This document shows positions 1 to 13,000 of a stretch of 64,000 nt of DNA, one piece after another. The notes under the pieces are model-generated. The model had not been told where the DNA came from. It saw only the letters and a list, made by a program, of their open reading frames with translations, and did no database searches. Position 1 is the stretch's first letter. Every line of letters begins with the position of its first letter. Source of the DNA: Drosophila pseudoobscura (lineage: Eukaryota > Arthropoda > Insecta > Diptera > Drosophilidae); assembly GCF_009870125.1 (NCBI RefSeq), contig NC_046683.1:56435869-56499868 (forward strand). The letters are read 5' to 3'. Made by a program: the position numbers and the translations under genes.

Positions 1-1788
1 AGTGGTTCGCCGGGCGGAAAGTATCTCAAGCATGCACATGATTAAGTAGAAAGATACGTATCTGAGTATCTCTTGTGGCTCTGCTCAAACGAGCGGGTAA
101 ATACTTCATTTAGAGACGTGGAACAGCAACACTCCACCAATTCCCTCACTTAATCACACAAAACCCATGTCAGAGAGGCAGCCCCCAGTCCCTGGATTCG
201 GTGTCCACTTGAACTTAACTACAATTTGATCGCCCCTTCCTTCATCCTCCCCCACCGACCACCGACCATTCATGCATATTGATAATCTTGAACGCTTCAA
301 TGCTCATTTACTCAACTTGAAAGGTGCACTCCTGCCACCCCGTCCTCTCGTAGTCCTGGCCCAAATTCCGGTTTTTAATCATGCGTGGGCGGGCGGTCAG
401 TTAGCCTTTGATTCTTTTCTCCCTTCTTGCCGCCCTTCCCAATCCCCTTCCCCTGCGCTATCCCCATCAATATCATCATCTGCTCAGAACCCATCTCCAA
501 TCCCCGTTCCCTCCGAAGGGATGCGATGCTACATCATTTATGGGCTTCTTCGTCCCAAGTATCGTTCGGGCACTTTTCCAATCAACTTGAGTGTGTTTTT
601 CTGTCCGTATGTGTGTGAGTCCTTTTCCATTTGGCTCATAAGTTGTCCCTGGACTTGGCCTTTTTCCTGCTGATTCTGACTTTGTGCCGATTTCATATTT
701 TTCATTCGGTAAAATAGATATTTTTTAATGCCTTTTATTAAATCGGCTTAGATTTATTGTACATGTATATGTGCGTGTGCATGTGCCTGTGTGTGTGTGT
801 GTGTTAGTCCTTTTCTTTGGAAAATGGAGAAAATTCCTTTATGGGTCTTAAGCCAAATTTTTTTTTTTCTTGGCTTTCAATAGAGCTTAAATTGGTTTTC
901 CGAGAGGAAAGCAGGATAATCATACTAAATCGAATGAAGAAGAAAATTTTGATGAGCGGGGTGGCGGGGGCAAACCGAAGTAGGACTTGATCTGAAGAAC
1001 TTTCGAGCATGCCGTAAGTATTATGCAAGGCATTTCCATATGTCACTCACTAAACGCTCACAAAATTGACACAATTTTCTATGAATTTTCATTGTGGCTC
1101 TCCCGCACACACACACACAGGGACACAGGGACACACACACACACACACAGGGACACAGACGGACTTACACGAGGACATTCCGGTCACTAATTGTGATTGA
1201 TGCACTTTAAAATTGTTGGCAAATTATTATTGCCAAAAGGCATGATGAGGGGGTCCTGCATGCTGCATCCTACAGCCTGCTTTCCGTCTGCCCCTGCCCC
1301 TGCCCCGGCCCCTCTCCCCTAGTCCAACTCAATTAGTCAACCTGACTGGCTGCTGCTGCTGCTCCTGCTCCTGACGTTGACGTTCCCTGACTTCGGGCCG
1401 GGCGTCCTGCCGTCCTGCTGTCCTGCCAGCCAACTGTTGCAACGAAATTACCACAAAGTTTTCTGTTTGCTGCATAATTAAAAAGTTTGAAAAGCTTTTG
1501 CCGAAACCAGGCAACAGCCAGGACCCTCTGCTCCGGCCTGCCGCTCCGCCCGGTCTCGTCCTTCGTCCTGGCTAACTATTATAAACCAGCGGTTATGCGG
1601 CGGTTGCAGTTTTTGCATGATTGACAGCCCAACAGCCCCGAAACGAGTGTAGAAGCAGCAGCAGCAAAAGCAGCAACAGCAGCAGGCAAAAAATGAGGAC
1701 GACGTCGGGGACATGCCGTTCGTGGCACCAAAAGCTAGTCAAGGACATGCCAACGCATGTGCCTCCAGCCACACACTCTCTTTCTGCA

Positions 1789-1816
1789 TGTGTGTGTGTG
1801 TGTGTGTGTGTGTGTG
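1789..1816. repeat. (TG)14 microsatellite
   Basis: Uninterrupted TG dinucleotide tract, one of the longest in the window and likely polymorphic. Confidence 0.95.
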
Positions 1817-2022
1817 GCATAGTGAAAATATTTTGCATTTTTCTACAAGTTTCCCCGCACTCACTCCCACAAAACTGTTTACATTTTCCATCAAATGAGT
1901 TTTTGATAATTAATTTCACTCGCAAAATGAGAATAAAAATCATTTTTATTTTTTTGCCCGCTTTTTCTATATTTTTCCGGGTTTAAGAGTTTTGTAATTA
2001 GAATTTCGCGCGTAATTATGCA

Positions 2023-2038
2023 GGGGGGGGGGGGGGGG
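2023..2038. repeat. G16 homopolymer
   Basis: A run of 16 G followed by further short G tracts. Length is prone to sequencing and replication error. Confidence 0.9.
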
Positions 2039-5000
2039 TGGGGTGGGGCTGCAAATGTGAAATGGGGCTACGGGTACGAGACCAAGGTCGGCCACAGGGC
2101 CAACAGAAAGTTATTCCAAAATTGGGACTATCATTCGCATTGCCATAGTTTCTGTCCGCTGTTGCACGATACGTTTTCCACCGACCGATACACGTTTTGC
2201 TTTCGGTATCTCCGGCACTCCCGCCCCCCCCGGAGACACCTGGCTCGCTGGCCCACAAATGACAACTCATTAGGGTTCTCTGCTTTGTTGTGTTGCCCGA
2301 AAGAAGCAACTTTTTGCCAAGAAACTATTTATGCGGGTGCCCCCACCCCCCCCCCATCCCCTGCACGGTACACACCTGTGCATATCTGTTACCCCTCCAT
2401 ATGTGTGTGTGTGTGTGTGTGTGGGGGGGGGAAATGCCACAAAGTGTCAACTTACCAGCCAGCAGAGGCACAGTGAAAGCAGCAGAATAACTAGGGAGCA
2501 CACCGCCCCACCCCCCACACCAGTAATGGGGCGGGTGGAAGGGCGGAATGGCGGAATAGGGGATGTTGTGGGAGCAAACGCCGCTTGTCTCATTAATCAT
2601 TTAAGGTAAAACAAACAAACGCAAGTGGAACGCAATTTGTTTTATCGTGGAGTCGTAGTTCTACCGACTACTGACTCCCGAACCTCCCCAACCGCCTCCC
2701 CATCCCCATCCACATGTGGGGCACATGTAGCTGTTAATGTGGGGAAGTCCTCTGCACAGATTTCACGCAATACACAGACACAGACACAGGACACAGACAC
2801 CTGACCGCATGACATTAAACAATTAAAATAATTACGCAAATCTCTCATAGGATTTGTCTCACTTCACCGCGAGTTCCGTTCTCAATGCCCTGCCCAGTGG
2901 GGCCCTTTTTTTTTGGGTATATGCGATCTCCAAAGGGGTTTGCCTTGAACGGGAATAAAAAGGAAACCAAAGCATATGCGAGGCATCAGACAGAGACGAG
3001 ATTGCAGGCTGGGAGGAGGAGATTCGATGGGTTAGAGGAAGAATGGTGCGATCTTTTACAGGGGCTTTGAGGCGTGGATTTTGAGGGGGCTATAAGTGTA
3101 TCTGTATAGAGTATCCGGGCTTCGGTTTTATTTATGCGCTTTGTATCTCTTGGCACCCAGACTCTTTTTATCGCTGATTTCATTTGTTTGTTTGATTGGC
3201 CCGGCTCTCCCGTCTGTATCTGTCTCTTTCTCCACATATAGCCCTCTCTCTTTCACTCGCACTCCGTGTGTGTGTGTGTGTGCGGCAAATTAATTAAAGT
3301 TTTAATTGACACGCCATTTGTTTGGCCATTTGCCGCGCTGCGCCGCGCCGCGCCACGCCCCGCCCCGCCACGCCACGCCCCGCCGTGCGGCGCCACTCAC
3401 CTTTTCTCCTTCGTTTTTGCGCTGTTTCTGTTGGCATTCTGCTCTCGTTTTCTGATTGATGTCAATTATTGTTATTAATTAAACAATTATTTATTTAATC
3501 ATTGCTAGTATTATGGCCGGCGAGCATTAGAGAGTTTTGTTTCGGGTGCTATCTGTTTTCGTTTCGACCTGCCTGGCTGTGCGACTGTTCGACTGTTTTA
3601 ATGTAAATTATATGCAAATTCATTGATTACTTCAATTGCTTTGCTAATGTAATTGACTGCAGGCATTTAGTTATTCAAGCACTTTAATTGCCTAATTAAT
3701 GATTTTGAATTGCATGTTTTTCCGGGGACCTGTCACCTGTTCCATTCTTCAATTAGTTTCTGGCGGCCCGGCACCGGCCGTACTTAATCATGGGATGTGT
3801 TGTTTAAGGATCGCCGGGATCACGCGTTAATCATGACATATATCGTGGTGGCAACGGTGGCCTGTGCCTGTGCCCGGACTGCGGCAAACTTTAAATGTCT
3901 TAATCCCCCGTTCCGGCCCCGACCTGGGGGCAAATTAATCTGCAGCGTCCGAGACACTTTTAAACTAAAGCCAAAAGGCTTAACTACCCCTACATGCTGG
4001 GTGGGAGACGTAGCCGTAGCCGTAGCCGTAGCCACAGCCATGGCCATGGTCCTAGTACTATTCCAATCCGTATTGCGCCCTCTCTGTTGCTCCTGTCTCC
4101 TACTGCCTGCCGCCCGCCGCCCGCCACCCGGTCTCAGCATGCTGCATTACTTGCCAAGGCAACCTGCAAAATGCCTGATAATGGATTATTCCATGCCATA
4201 AATGCAAATGCAGGCCAGGGCGCATAACTTCTCTCTTACCAAGCCAGCAGCAGGGGCAGAGCGGGGGGCCGGTGGCCCGGTGGCACGGTGGCACGGTGGG
4301 CTGGAGAGGCAGCCAAGAGCTCAGCAAAGAATTGCCAACGATGACGCCATTTTGTGTAGCAACAGTTATATGGCTAGGAAAAAGGAAACAACAAAGAGCA
4401 ATGGTTGTACGAGTGGAGCCGTGGGGGGTGGAGGGGGGGGGGGGGGCCGTGGCTGTGGCAAGCGGCAGGTTTTTATGGCCACGGCAACTGCAGTCAACAA
4501 AGACGCGTAAATTATTTTAGATTTACATTTCTGCATTTCATTTGTGCTCTCTTTCTACAGCTATCTCTTACTCTGCCACGCCTTGCATCCTCCCTCCGCC
4601 CCCCTACCCTTCCTGTTTGTTGTCTGCCACTGCCACTGCCGACTGCCGCCTGCCGCCGCAGGCAGGCGTTAAGCAAGACGGCGTCGGCACATAATTTATG
4701 CAATTTTTATGATTATTCATTATGAGCCAGGAAGCGCCTGGCCAAGAGACAGTGGGCCGAAGGAGACCCCTCTGATGGCTACATTTGCAACCGCCAATAG
4801 CCCCTGCCACAACCACTGTGGCACGGGCTACTGCCTGTCATGTCTGCGCCGCATTTGTTTCATATTTTATGCATTTATACAAATTTTTTCCTTCAGCACC
4901 AAACGGAAATGCAACAAAACGTTGGTATTTTTTCCCCACCTCCCACCCGACTCGAGGCTCCTGGCAAACGACTCTCATATATTTGTTAGCTAATTAGCAT

Positions 5001-5897
5001 TAATTCAACCAACTGATAATCCCCGCGGCTTACTCCCGCCCCCACTCTAGACCCAGTCGCAGTCGCAGTTCCAGGTCCCGTTTCATTTCTTTTTGTGGCC
5101 CCACTTTCCTGGTCATGTGAATGAATGTTAAGTGCTTGGTTCTTGGTCCTTCTGGGCCTGGGTCCCGGCGCTTTATTGTTGATTGCGTTATGGCCAAAGT
5201 TAATAAAGTCATTTGCATCTCGGCTTTAAGTGGATCAGTTGCACGTTGCCCAGGACTCGAAGGCGAAGAAAGCGGCGAGTATTTCTGATTATAGAGCGAT
5301 CCTGAGTCTGGGTTTGGGACTGGGACCCCGTCTGGGGTCTGAGCGTAATCCCAAGAAATGCTGACGCAACTTTTCAAATGAAAGAGAATCAAAAATTGGA
5401 AATCCCATAAACCGATTTGGCGTTTGGAACCCCAAGACGACACCCCACGATAGCAACCCCATGTCGCGATGGCTTTCATTTTTTGGTGGAAAGCAAAATA
5501 AAATATATATATTTACGATATATAGAGCCACCACAATGTATGTATGTCGTGGCTGCACACAGAAAACACCGCGTGCAACACAAGAAAATGTCAATCTAAT
5601 TGAAATTCTAGACAAAATCTTCCGCAAATTACCTTCATTGACAAAAATCTCTAATCCCCGCAGAGAGCGGAGTGGAGCGGAGCAGAGCAGAGCTGAAAGG
5701 CGAAACGAGATGAAACCTGAAGACACAACCGACTACTGTACCTGTGCCCCACCCTCGCCAGCAGCCTGCCCCCCCCTCCAATAGGATATTCTTTGAAATG
5801 GGGAGGAAACATACTTGAAATGAAGCCGAAGCCGAAGCTGAAGCTGAAGCCAAAGCAGCCCGCCGGAAGCGGAAGTGCAGCAAGGATGTCTCCAATG

Positions 5898-5931
<34 letters not shown>

Positions 5932-8900
5932 ACAATTGGGATGCAGGTGGGATCCTTGAGCTGCTTCTTTGGCTCTGGGCCCGCTGATGTCTTCATGTAT
6001 GTTTGAAAGGCAACCCCAAACCAACCCCAACCCAACCCCTCTGCGCCGAATAGAAGCAACACCAATGGCAAAAAAAAAAGAAGGAAAATACAACAGCAAA
6101 AAAAATAGGTAAATACTTTGCGGTCTTCGTTCTTTTCGTCTTTTGTCGCCATTACGCTGAGTGCACTGTCCCCCGGCCAAGCCCTCCCCCCCCTGGCCAC
6201 AAAAGGGCTGATGCTGATGATGATGTTAGAGGAGTGGCGGGGGCGCGGAGGGGTGGGGAGGGTTTCTGTCTCTGTCTCGCTTTTTCTGGCTGCATTTTTC
6301 ATAGCCTGCAGCTGCTTTAGCGATTTAATTTAATCAACTGAAAGCGCATTTGCAGCTTTTGCTAACCGCACAGCACACACACACACACACACACACAGCA
6401 CACACACAGATACAAAATAATAGACAGCGACACAGATACAGATACCCGCACACACGCGCACGGACAGGAGTCGCGTCGTGCATTATCCTACTCCTTTCCG
6501 TTGCTGCTCCTTGGAACGTCTTCGTTTTGGGACATTGCTGTCATTCAACTCTTGCCCCCTCCCCCTGCCCCGCCCCATCCCCCTCTCTCAGTCGATTTTC
6601 TGTGGATTTTCAGCTCATTTCCAATTCAATTTTTCCCCCTTGAGCTTTCCTTTTTTGATCTCCAAGACATTGCTTTTGGCCGCCGCCTGGCAAGTGTTTT
6701 AATTGTAATGGAAGTTTGGTTTGGTTTGCCCAGTGCCCCACCGCCACCGCCACCTTGCAACACCGTGCAACACCTTGCAACATACCCGTGTACATGTGTC
6801 GCCCCTGACTGATGCTCCGCCTGCAGCGGCCACAGAGCCATGCAAACAAAAAACAGGGCGACACGCAGATTTACACCTCACTACACTGCACAGCAAAGTT
6901 GTGGGTGGGGCTGGGGGGGGGAGAGCGGGGAGTGGCAGCAAATTTGCCTGCACATTACCAATGACAACAAGCCCCAAAGGGTATTCCAAACTCCGTCCTG
7001 GAGTCCTCCGAGATAATAATGATCCCAAAACACCAGACACGATGCGGGGGCAAACAAAAAACTGCCAGACGGGGGAAAAACTGCAAAAACAACTTCAAAA
7101 ATGTGGCAACACTTTAAAAAGCGTACGCGTGGCATGCCGCTGCCCCCCCACACAGCTAGCGGGGAGCTTTCATTGCGAGGGCAGCGCAAGAGAGAGGGGA
7201 GGGGGGGGAATGTTGCTGTTGCAGAGCGCTAAAGTTGGCCTAAGGCTAGCGGAAAAAAATTCTGCATGATGGAGAGCCATGCAGACTGACAGCCAGACAG
7301 ACAGACAGACCCAGAGAATGCCTCTCCTTCCCCTTCCCCTTGCCCCATCTCCCTGTGGGTTTATAATTTGTGCTACTATTGTTGCCGCTGCCGCTGCCGC
7401 TGCTGTTTCTGTAGCTGATGTTGCGGTCAGTTTACACCCGCCCCCACCCCGGCCCCCCCTGCGGGCTTTTCCTCGGGTATAATTTTCATTTGTAAGCGCG
7501 AGTGAAATTTGCACGCATTTTGAAGTCTAATTTGACATTAATTCGGTGCCCGCGGAGACTTGTGCGTACTCTCTTTGTGCCTATCTTTTGCCAGTACTTT
7601 TATCTCCCTCCCCCCCCCCCCCCACTCTCTCCCGCAGCTCTTCCAGCTTCAAGTTTTTGGGAAAGTGAACTTTTTACAGGCTACTTATTAGCTTACTATC
7701 GAAGTTTTCCACATGAAATATGGTTCCATTCATCTCATACTCTTGCCAGCCATTTGGTGGCTCCTCCTGCTATGTGGAGATCCCCCCCTTGAAAACTCAT
7801 TAAAATGCAGCTGGGGAAATCGGGAAAGCAGTAAAAAACAGACAGAGAGACAGGGAGAGAGAGAGAGAGGGAGAGACATAACCACCAATTAAACTGGATT
7901 CGTTTCACAACAGATTTTAGATTTTCTTTTATTGCATTTTCCCTTTTTTCATTTCTCGCCAACCCAGCACCACCCCAGCCCCCTCCCCCCCACCATCTGC
8001 ATAACCATAACCAAATTTATTTAAAAACTTGAAACACGAAAAGGAACTAAAAGAAAAGTAGGAAAAATGTTGCACAAATGCTGCCAATTTTGGGTTAGAT
8101 TGGACACTGGACCGTGCCGAGGGGTGGGTATGGTGGCGGGGGGGACCTTGCCCCACAAAATTTCAAACAATGAAGCTTGGAGTTGGCTCTGGTCAAAAGC
8201 AAATACCACTGATTGTGACAATCAGCGTGACAATAAAATTGGCGCCCAGGAGCAGTAGGATTCGAATGCCATGGATTGGCATGGCGATTCGGATTCAGAT
8301 GCGGATACGGATACGGGATTCGGATTCGGATTGAGGCTAAACGCTGGCAACAGCTGGCAGCAGGAGGAAGAGCCGGTGGGGGAGGCGGTGGGGGAGGGGT
8401 TGGGGCAGCTTTAAAACTTTGACAATTTCCATAGCAACGCAGAGCGAGTAGAGAATTTTAAAATTCCAACATGTCAGCCGGATGTGAGGCAGAGGGGCAG
8501 AGTGGCAGAGTGGGGGGGTTGTGGGGAGGGGGCGAAGGGGGGTGTGGCGAACAAAATGACAGCCCGGTGACACGCACAGACCAACTGTCACACCCGCTGA
8601 GCATGTGTGCTTCCGTGTGTGTGTGTGTGTGTGTCCGTGTGTGTGTGGCACTGCTGGGGGCTGCTAACCCTTGCAAAAATCTTTGCCAAAGTAAAAATTT
8701 ATAAAATTGTCAGGGAAAAAACCGAAGGATGGCAAGAAAAGCAGTTGCTCTGCAAACATTAAAGGCACACAAGGCGAGAGATGATGACTCTGCTCCACCT
8801 CCTGCTACCCCTCTCCCGCCAGGCTGTGGGTCCATTCCGTTGCTGCTTTTGTAACATTATCTAAGCTAACAAATTGTCAACACGTACAAATGCGTTCACT

Positions 8901-9204
8901 CAAACGTAAACGGGGTAATAACCATTTTTCGTAATAATTTTATGTCACAACAAATCTAGGTTATATAAGCGTTTCCCTCCCCCCCTGCCTCCCTCCCTGC
9001 CTCTCTCTCTTTTGCCCTCTTTCTATGTTCTGTTACCTAGATTCCCAGAATTTCTGTTTGCTTACGCCCCAACCCAACCTCCACCTCGAGAAGAAGCAGC
9101 CGCAGATGTGTCCTGTCAGGGCTGTGAGAAGAGGACTGTCGTCCTCTGCAATGGTAATATGACATTGAAGACACCAAACAGGCTTAGGATAGCCATCAGC
9201 ATAT

Positions 9205-9249
9205 GGGTTGGGGTTGGGGTTGGGGCTGGGGCTGGGGTTGGGGCTGGGG
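9205..9249 (+). repeat. GGGGTT/GGGGCT array, G-quadruplex type
   Basis: Eight G tracts, nearly all four G long, each separated by only two bases (TT or CT). This fits the usual intramolecular G-quadruplex pattern several times over. It is an imperfect hexamer array and not insect telomeric sequence. Confidence 0.85.
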
Positions 9250-9903
9250 TCTGCCAGCTAAAAGGGTTCTGGGGATAAGCCAAAGTCTGAAGGATTTGCA
9301 CCAGCCCAGCCAGGATTGCCCCCATTGAAAGACCATGGGAACAACAGCCAGCCAAGGTTGCCATCATGGTGCATAATACACTTGAAAGAGTTGCCATTGC
9401 TCATCGGGACAAATTGCTGGCTTCCTTCTTTCAACAGATGCTGTTCGGAGACGGTTCGGGCCTCCTCCATTGGACCTCCCTGGGACCTCCTTTTGTCCTG
9501 GTCCTGCGGACCCTGTCAGGCAGTCGACCAAAAGTCCTGTCTGGCCGCTGCATCGCGCTAAGATATAAACTAAAGTTGTCACGTAAGCAAAGTTTATGAC
9601 CAAAAAGAAAAACGAAGCGGACGAGGGAAGAACGAAGTTTCAGAAGGACGGGGGGGACGAGGGGGGCCTGGGGGGGGACGGAGAAAAAGCAACTCAGATC
9701 CCGACGATTTTCCAGCTGCTTTTGGCAAATGACAGCATTTCGTTGGACACGCGCCATGCCACCAAATCATCTGCAGACTGCTCCCCGATCCACTCCCAAT
9801 GCCCATTGCCAGTCCCATTGCCAGTCCTGGTCCTGTGCCCGATCCCGCCAAGACGTTTTGAGCAATTGCGTTTAACATTTAGCTGCCTCGCTGAGCTGCA
9901 GTT

Positions 9904-9972
9904 GCATGGCCACGGGGCGGGGGTGGGAGGAGGGAGGAGGGAGGAGGGAGGAGGGAGGAGGCGTGGCCATGC
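9904..9972. repeat. 11-bp inverted repeat enclosing a GGGAGGA array
   Basis: The arms at 9904-9914 (GCATGGCCACG) and 9962-9972 (CGTGGCCATGC) are perfect reverse complements. Between them lie about 47 bases of almost pure purine, mainly five copies of a GGGAGGA heptamer. The arms could form a stem with the G-rich tract as loop. No coding function is evident. Confidence 0.85.
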
Positions 9973-10022
9973 CACTGATTGACCAAATGATAGACAGACG
10001 ACACAAGACATGGACTCGCCTG

Positions 10023-10076
10023 GCCCCCGCTCCTGCCCCCGCTCCTGCCCCCGCTCCTGCCCCTGCTCCTGCCCCT
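10023..10076. repeat. 12-bp tandem repeat GCCCCCGCTCCT, about 4.5 copies
   Basis: Imperfect tandem copies with period 12, strongly pyrimidine-rich on the + strand. It translates as an Ala/Pro repeat in one frame, which inflates open frames on both strands here. Confidence 0.85.
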
Positions 10077-13000
10077 TTCTGGCCATTACTTACATCTTGC
10101 AGTTTTGCCTTTGATTGCAAGTTTCTTTTTGCCCATTTAGCACGTCCTGGCATTCCGTCGATTCTTGTTCGCACTCGCACTCGCACGCGCTCCTCCTGCG
10201 TCCTGCGTCCATCCGCCTTTGTCCTTCGTCCATCGTCCTTCTTCAGGCTGTTAAATGTTTCAACGACGCCTGGCAATTGCGCAATTTGTATCTTTTCTAG
10301 CAGTTGGCACTTTTGCCTCGCCTTTTCCAATGCGGAAAAACGAAGGGAAACTAGGTCGCTTGGTCGTTTGTTCTGCTCCGTCCAAGGCTCTCTGTTAATA
10401 ATTCTGTAATTGTTCATTAATATTAAATGGTGGAAAGCAGTAAGCGGATTGCCAGCAGAAGGGCACAAGGCTCCCCTTTAAGCGGATGCTCGAGAGTCTT
10501 TCGATTGACAAGATCCTCCCTCCATCTCATTAGGATCCCCGCAAGTGTGGCAGGAGCCACGCCTAATTGGATCTTTGACATGTGTGTGCGGCATTTGCGA
10601 CAGCTTCGACAGCATCAAGTGCGGCCCCAATCGGCGTTTCCGAATTTCTGCATTTGTGCACACATTTCTGCGGTGCATTCCGTGCCGGGCCTCTCCCTCT
10701 TCCACTGCCACTCCCTCTGCCACTGCCTCTGGGTTTCTGCATTTTGCATTTCATTTATGAATGCGAACGCGAACGCGAATGTGCAATTTGGCAAATTAAT
10801 TGCGAAATTAGCGCAAAATTTGTGCCGAAACATGAAATTAGGCAAAGTAAGTTTTACTAATTAAACGGCGTTTCAATTAAGCCTGATTGGCAGAGCCCTC
10901 AGCCGTGCCTCGGTCTCGGCCTCGGCCTTACAGGCCTCCCAGGCCTCCCAGGGGGTCCGTCCTCGGGGCAGGGTCCAAGTCCAAGTGTCTGTTGGCAGTT
11001 CATTAAAGTGACGGCAAAGGCAAAGTGTCCCAAAAGGTTTCCCCTAATTGAAGGCCACCGCAAATGTTTGAAACCCGAAGGAAACGGCCGCTTTGTCCGA
11101 ATCAATTATTAAGAACGCAATTGATGTCCCATACACCACCCACACCCACCCACCCACTCTGCTGTGCGGGCAAGTGCAGCGCTCAGATTGCGAAAATATT
11201 TGCCCATAAACACGTGGCCCTGGAAAAACAAAGGCCCCAGCTCTAGCCCCAGCCCCAGCCCCAGCCAGTGCCTGATCCTGATTATATTTGCTCAGGCGAG
11301 GACTAAAGAGGATGGGGGCACGTGTGCGGATCTCAAGTCCCAGTCCCAGTCCCTGTGCCAGTCTGCAAAGGGTGCTGCCGGGTATCAGTTCTGCCTTTCA
11401 CGGCCAGACTTCCTGGAAAACTTAAACGCCCAACTCCTGCCCACCGCCTCACGCCCCGGCCAGGTAAGCGAAACAACTTGTTACGCAATCAAAGAGACAT
11501 TTGTGACAGACTGAGGACCGTTTCGCAAGATCTGGATTCTGGAGGATAGGATATTCGTCTGGCTTGAAACAGAAATTACCTTTTTTTCTTCTTCTTATAA
11601 TTAAAATCCAATTTGTGCTAATTTAACGCGTTTGTCTCGCATTAAGCGCACGGGCCACGCCCACTCCAGGGCCAACGCCTTGGCAAATATTGCTGCTAAA
11701 AGTGAATCGTGGAGACCGAAGCTGGAAGGCCCTTTTGATCCAAAGACCTCTTTTCGATCGTTTGAAAGTAGTTGTAGTCCTTCTATGCATCCTTCAGTGT
11801 AATATGCACCTTCAAAGGGTATGCTCCTCCAAGAGATAGAGAATGAGACGACGTCTTATAACTGTAGCTAATTACGGGCCTAGAGAAAGAACAGTCGAAT
11901 CGCAGATGGAGATAAAGGGAGTGACAGATGGAGAAAGTGTGAGTGCGAGTGCGAGTGCGGGAGAAAGTTGCGACTATGAAAATTAATTGAAACGCTTAGA
12001 CAAAAGTTAGGTGCGACAAGCACTTAATGCATTTAATACAACTCTGAGAGGTGGAGAGGAGGATGGACAGGGACGGAGACGGGGGGCACGAGTGAGAGGG
12101 AAGGACAGAGTGTGAGCGAGACAGTTTGGGGAAGTAGCGAGAAGCAATTTAAATCTTACTAATTACTTGGGCGACAAATTACGCAGGGCGACAGGATACG
12201 ACACACGACTGGAGGATTGAGAGCCTGCCCAGGAGACAGGCAGAACCCAGAACCCAGAGCCCAGAGCCCAGACCCGAGACAACGAGACACCCCGACCCAA
12301 GGATCTGTCTGGCAGCCAAGGAACAGGTGTTGGGCCTCTGTCGTCGACGACTATTTTGAAAAATTAAGTGTCATTTGGTTGTCTCATGGGTTCATTGTTT
12401 TCAACGTGTCTCCGTCTAGGCAGATGCTCCTTGGGCCTCCTCTCCCTCTCTCTCTCCCTCTCTCTCTCTCTCTCTTGCTTACTGTTCTTTTCTTTTCGTT
12501 TCTTTTCCTTTTCTTTGGGGCTTGGCTTGGGGTTGGGCTACATTTCCTTATCCTTGGGTGCCGCATGTTTAATTCAGAGTCCTTGATTCGGCTGCAACGC
12601 AGCTCCAGCTCCGGCACCGGCACCGGCTCCGGCATCGGCTCCAGCTCCGGCTCCGTCTCTGGCTTCTGCTCCTGACAATGACGATAGTTAAGCGTAATTA
12701 CCAAGGCGGCAAAGTGAACGAATGAGTGGGAGCGAGTGGTTGAGTGAGTGGATGAACGAGTGGATGAGTGTGAGTACCTCTATTCCGCCATCCCGCCATC
12801 CCGCCATTCTGGGCATTAAATATTAATTTTCCTCCTTTTTCATTACTATCCCGCATCGGCGGACAAATTGAGTTGCGACCTTCGCCTTTGTGAATCGAAA
12901 TGGGATTATGAATCCATAAGAAGGGACGGTAGCCCCTTGGAGCAGCAAGCACCCCCTCTATGCCCGGGGGGATTGCCTCTAACTGGAGATCAGATCCTTT

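Larger units (their letters stand above)
1..9900. other. Noncoding stretch, microsatellite-rich
   Basis: No coding region can be supported here. Open frames are short, often lack an ATG and run through simple repeats. The stretch holds (TG)n/(AC)n tracts near 788-803, 1109-1150, 1789-1816, 2402-2422, 3267-3282, 5897-5931, 6374-6397 and 8615-8647, and homopolymer G or C runs near 2023-2038, 4430-4447 and 7608-7623. It also has a GC-rich CGCCA-like block near 3336-3400, GTAGCC hexamers near 4010-4045, GAAGCC hexamers near 5822-5857, and GGATTC/GGATAC hexamers near 8285-8335. The rest is mixed unique sequence with many short A/T-rich words, typical of Drosophila intronic or intergenic DNA. Enhancers may exist but cannot be picked out without comparison to other species. 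Confidence 0.7.

Noticed and set aside
11440..11469. CAG/GTAAGC as a third ratchet point
   Set aside because: The donor core is good, but the preceding 25 bases are C-rich with several purines, there is no convincing branch word, and GTAAGC departs from the consensus.
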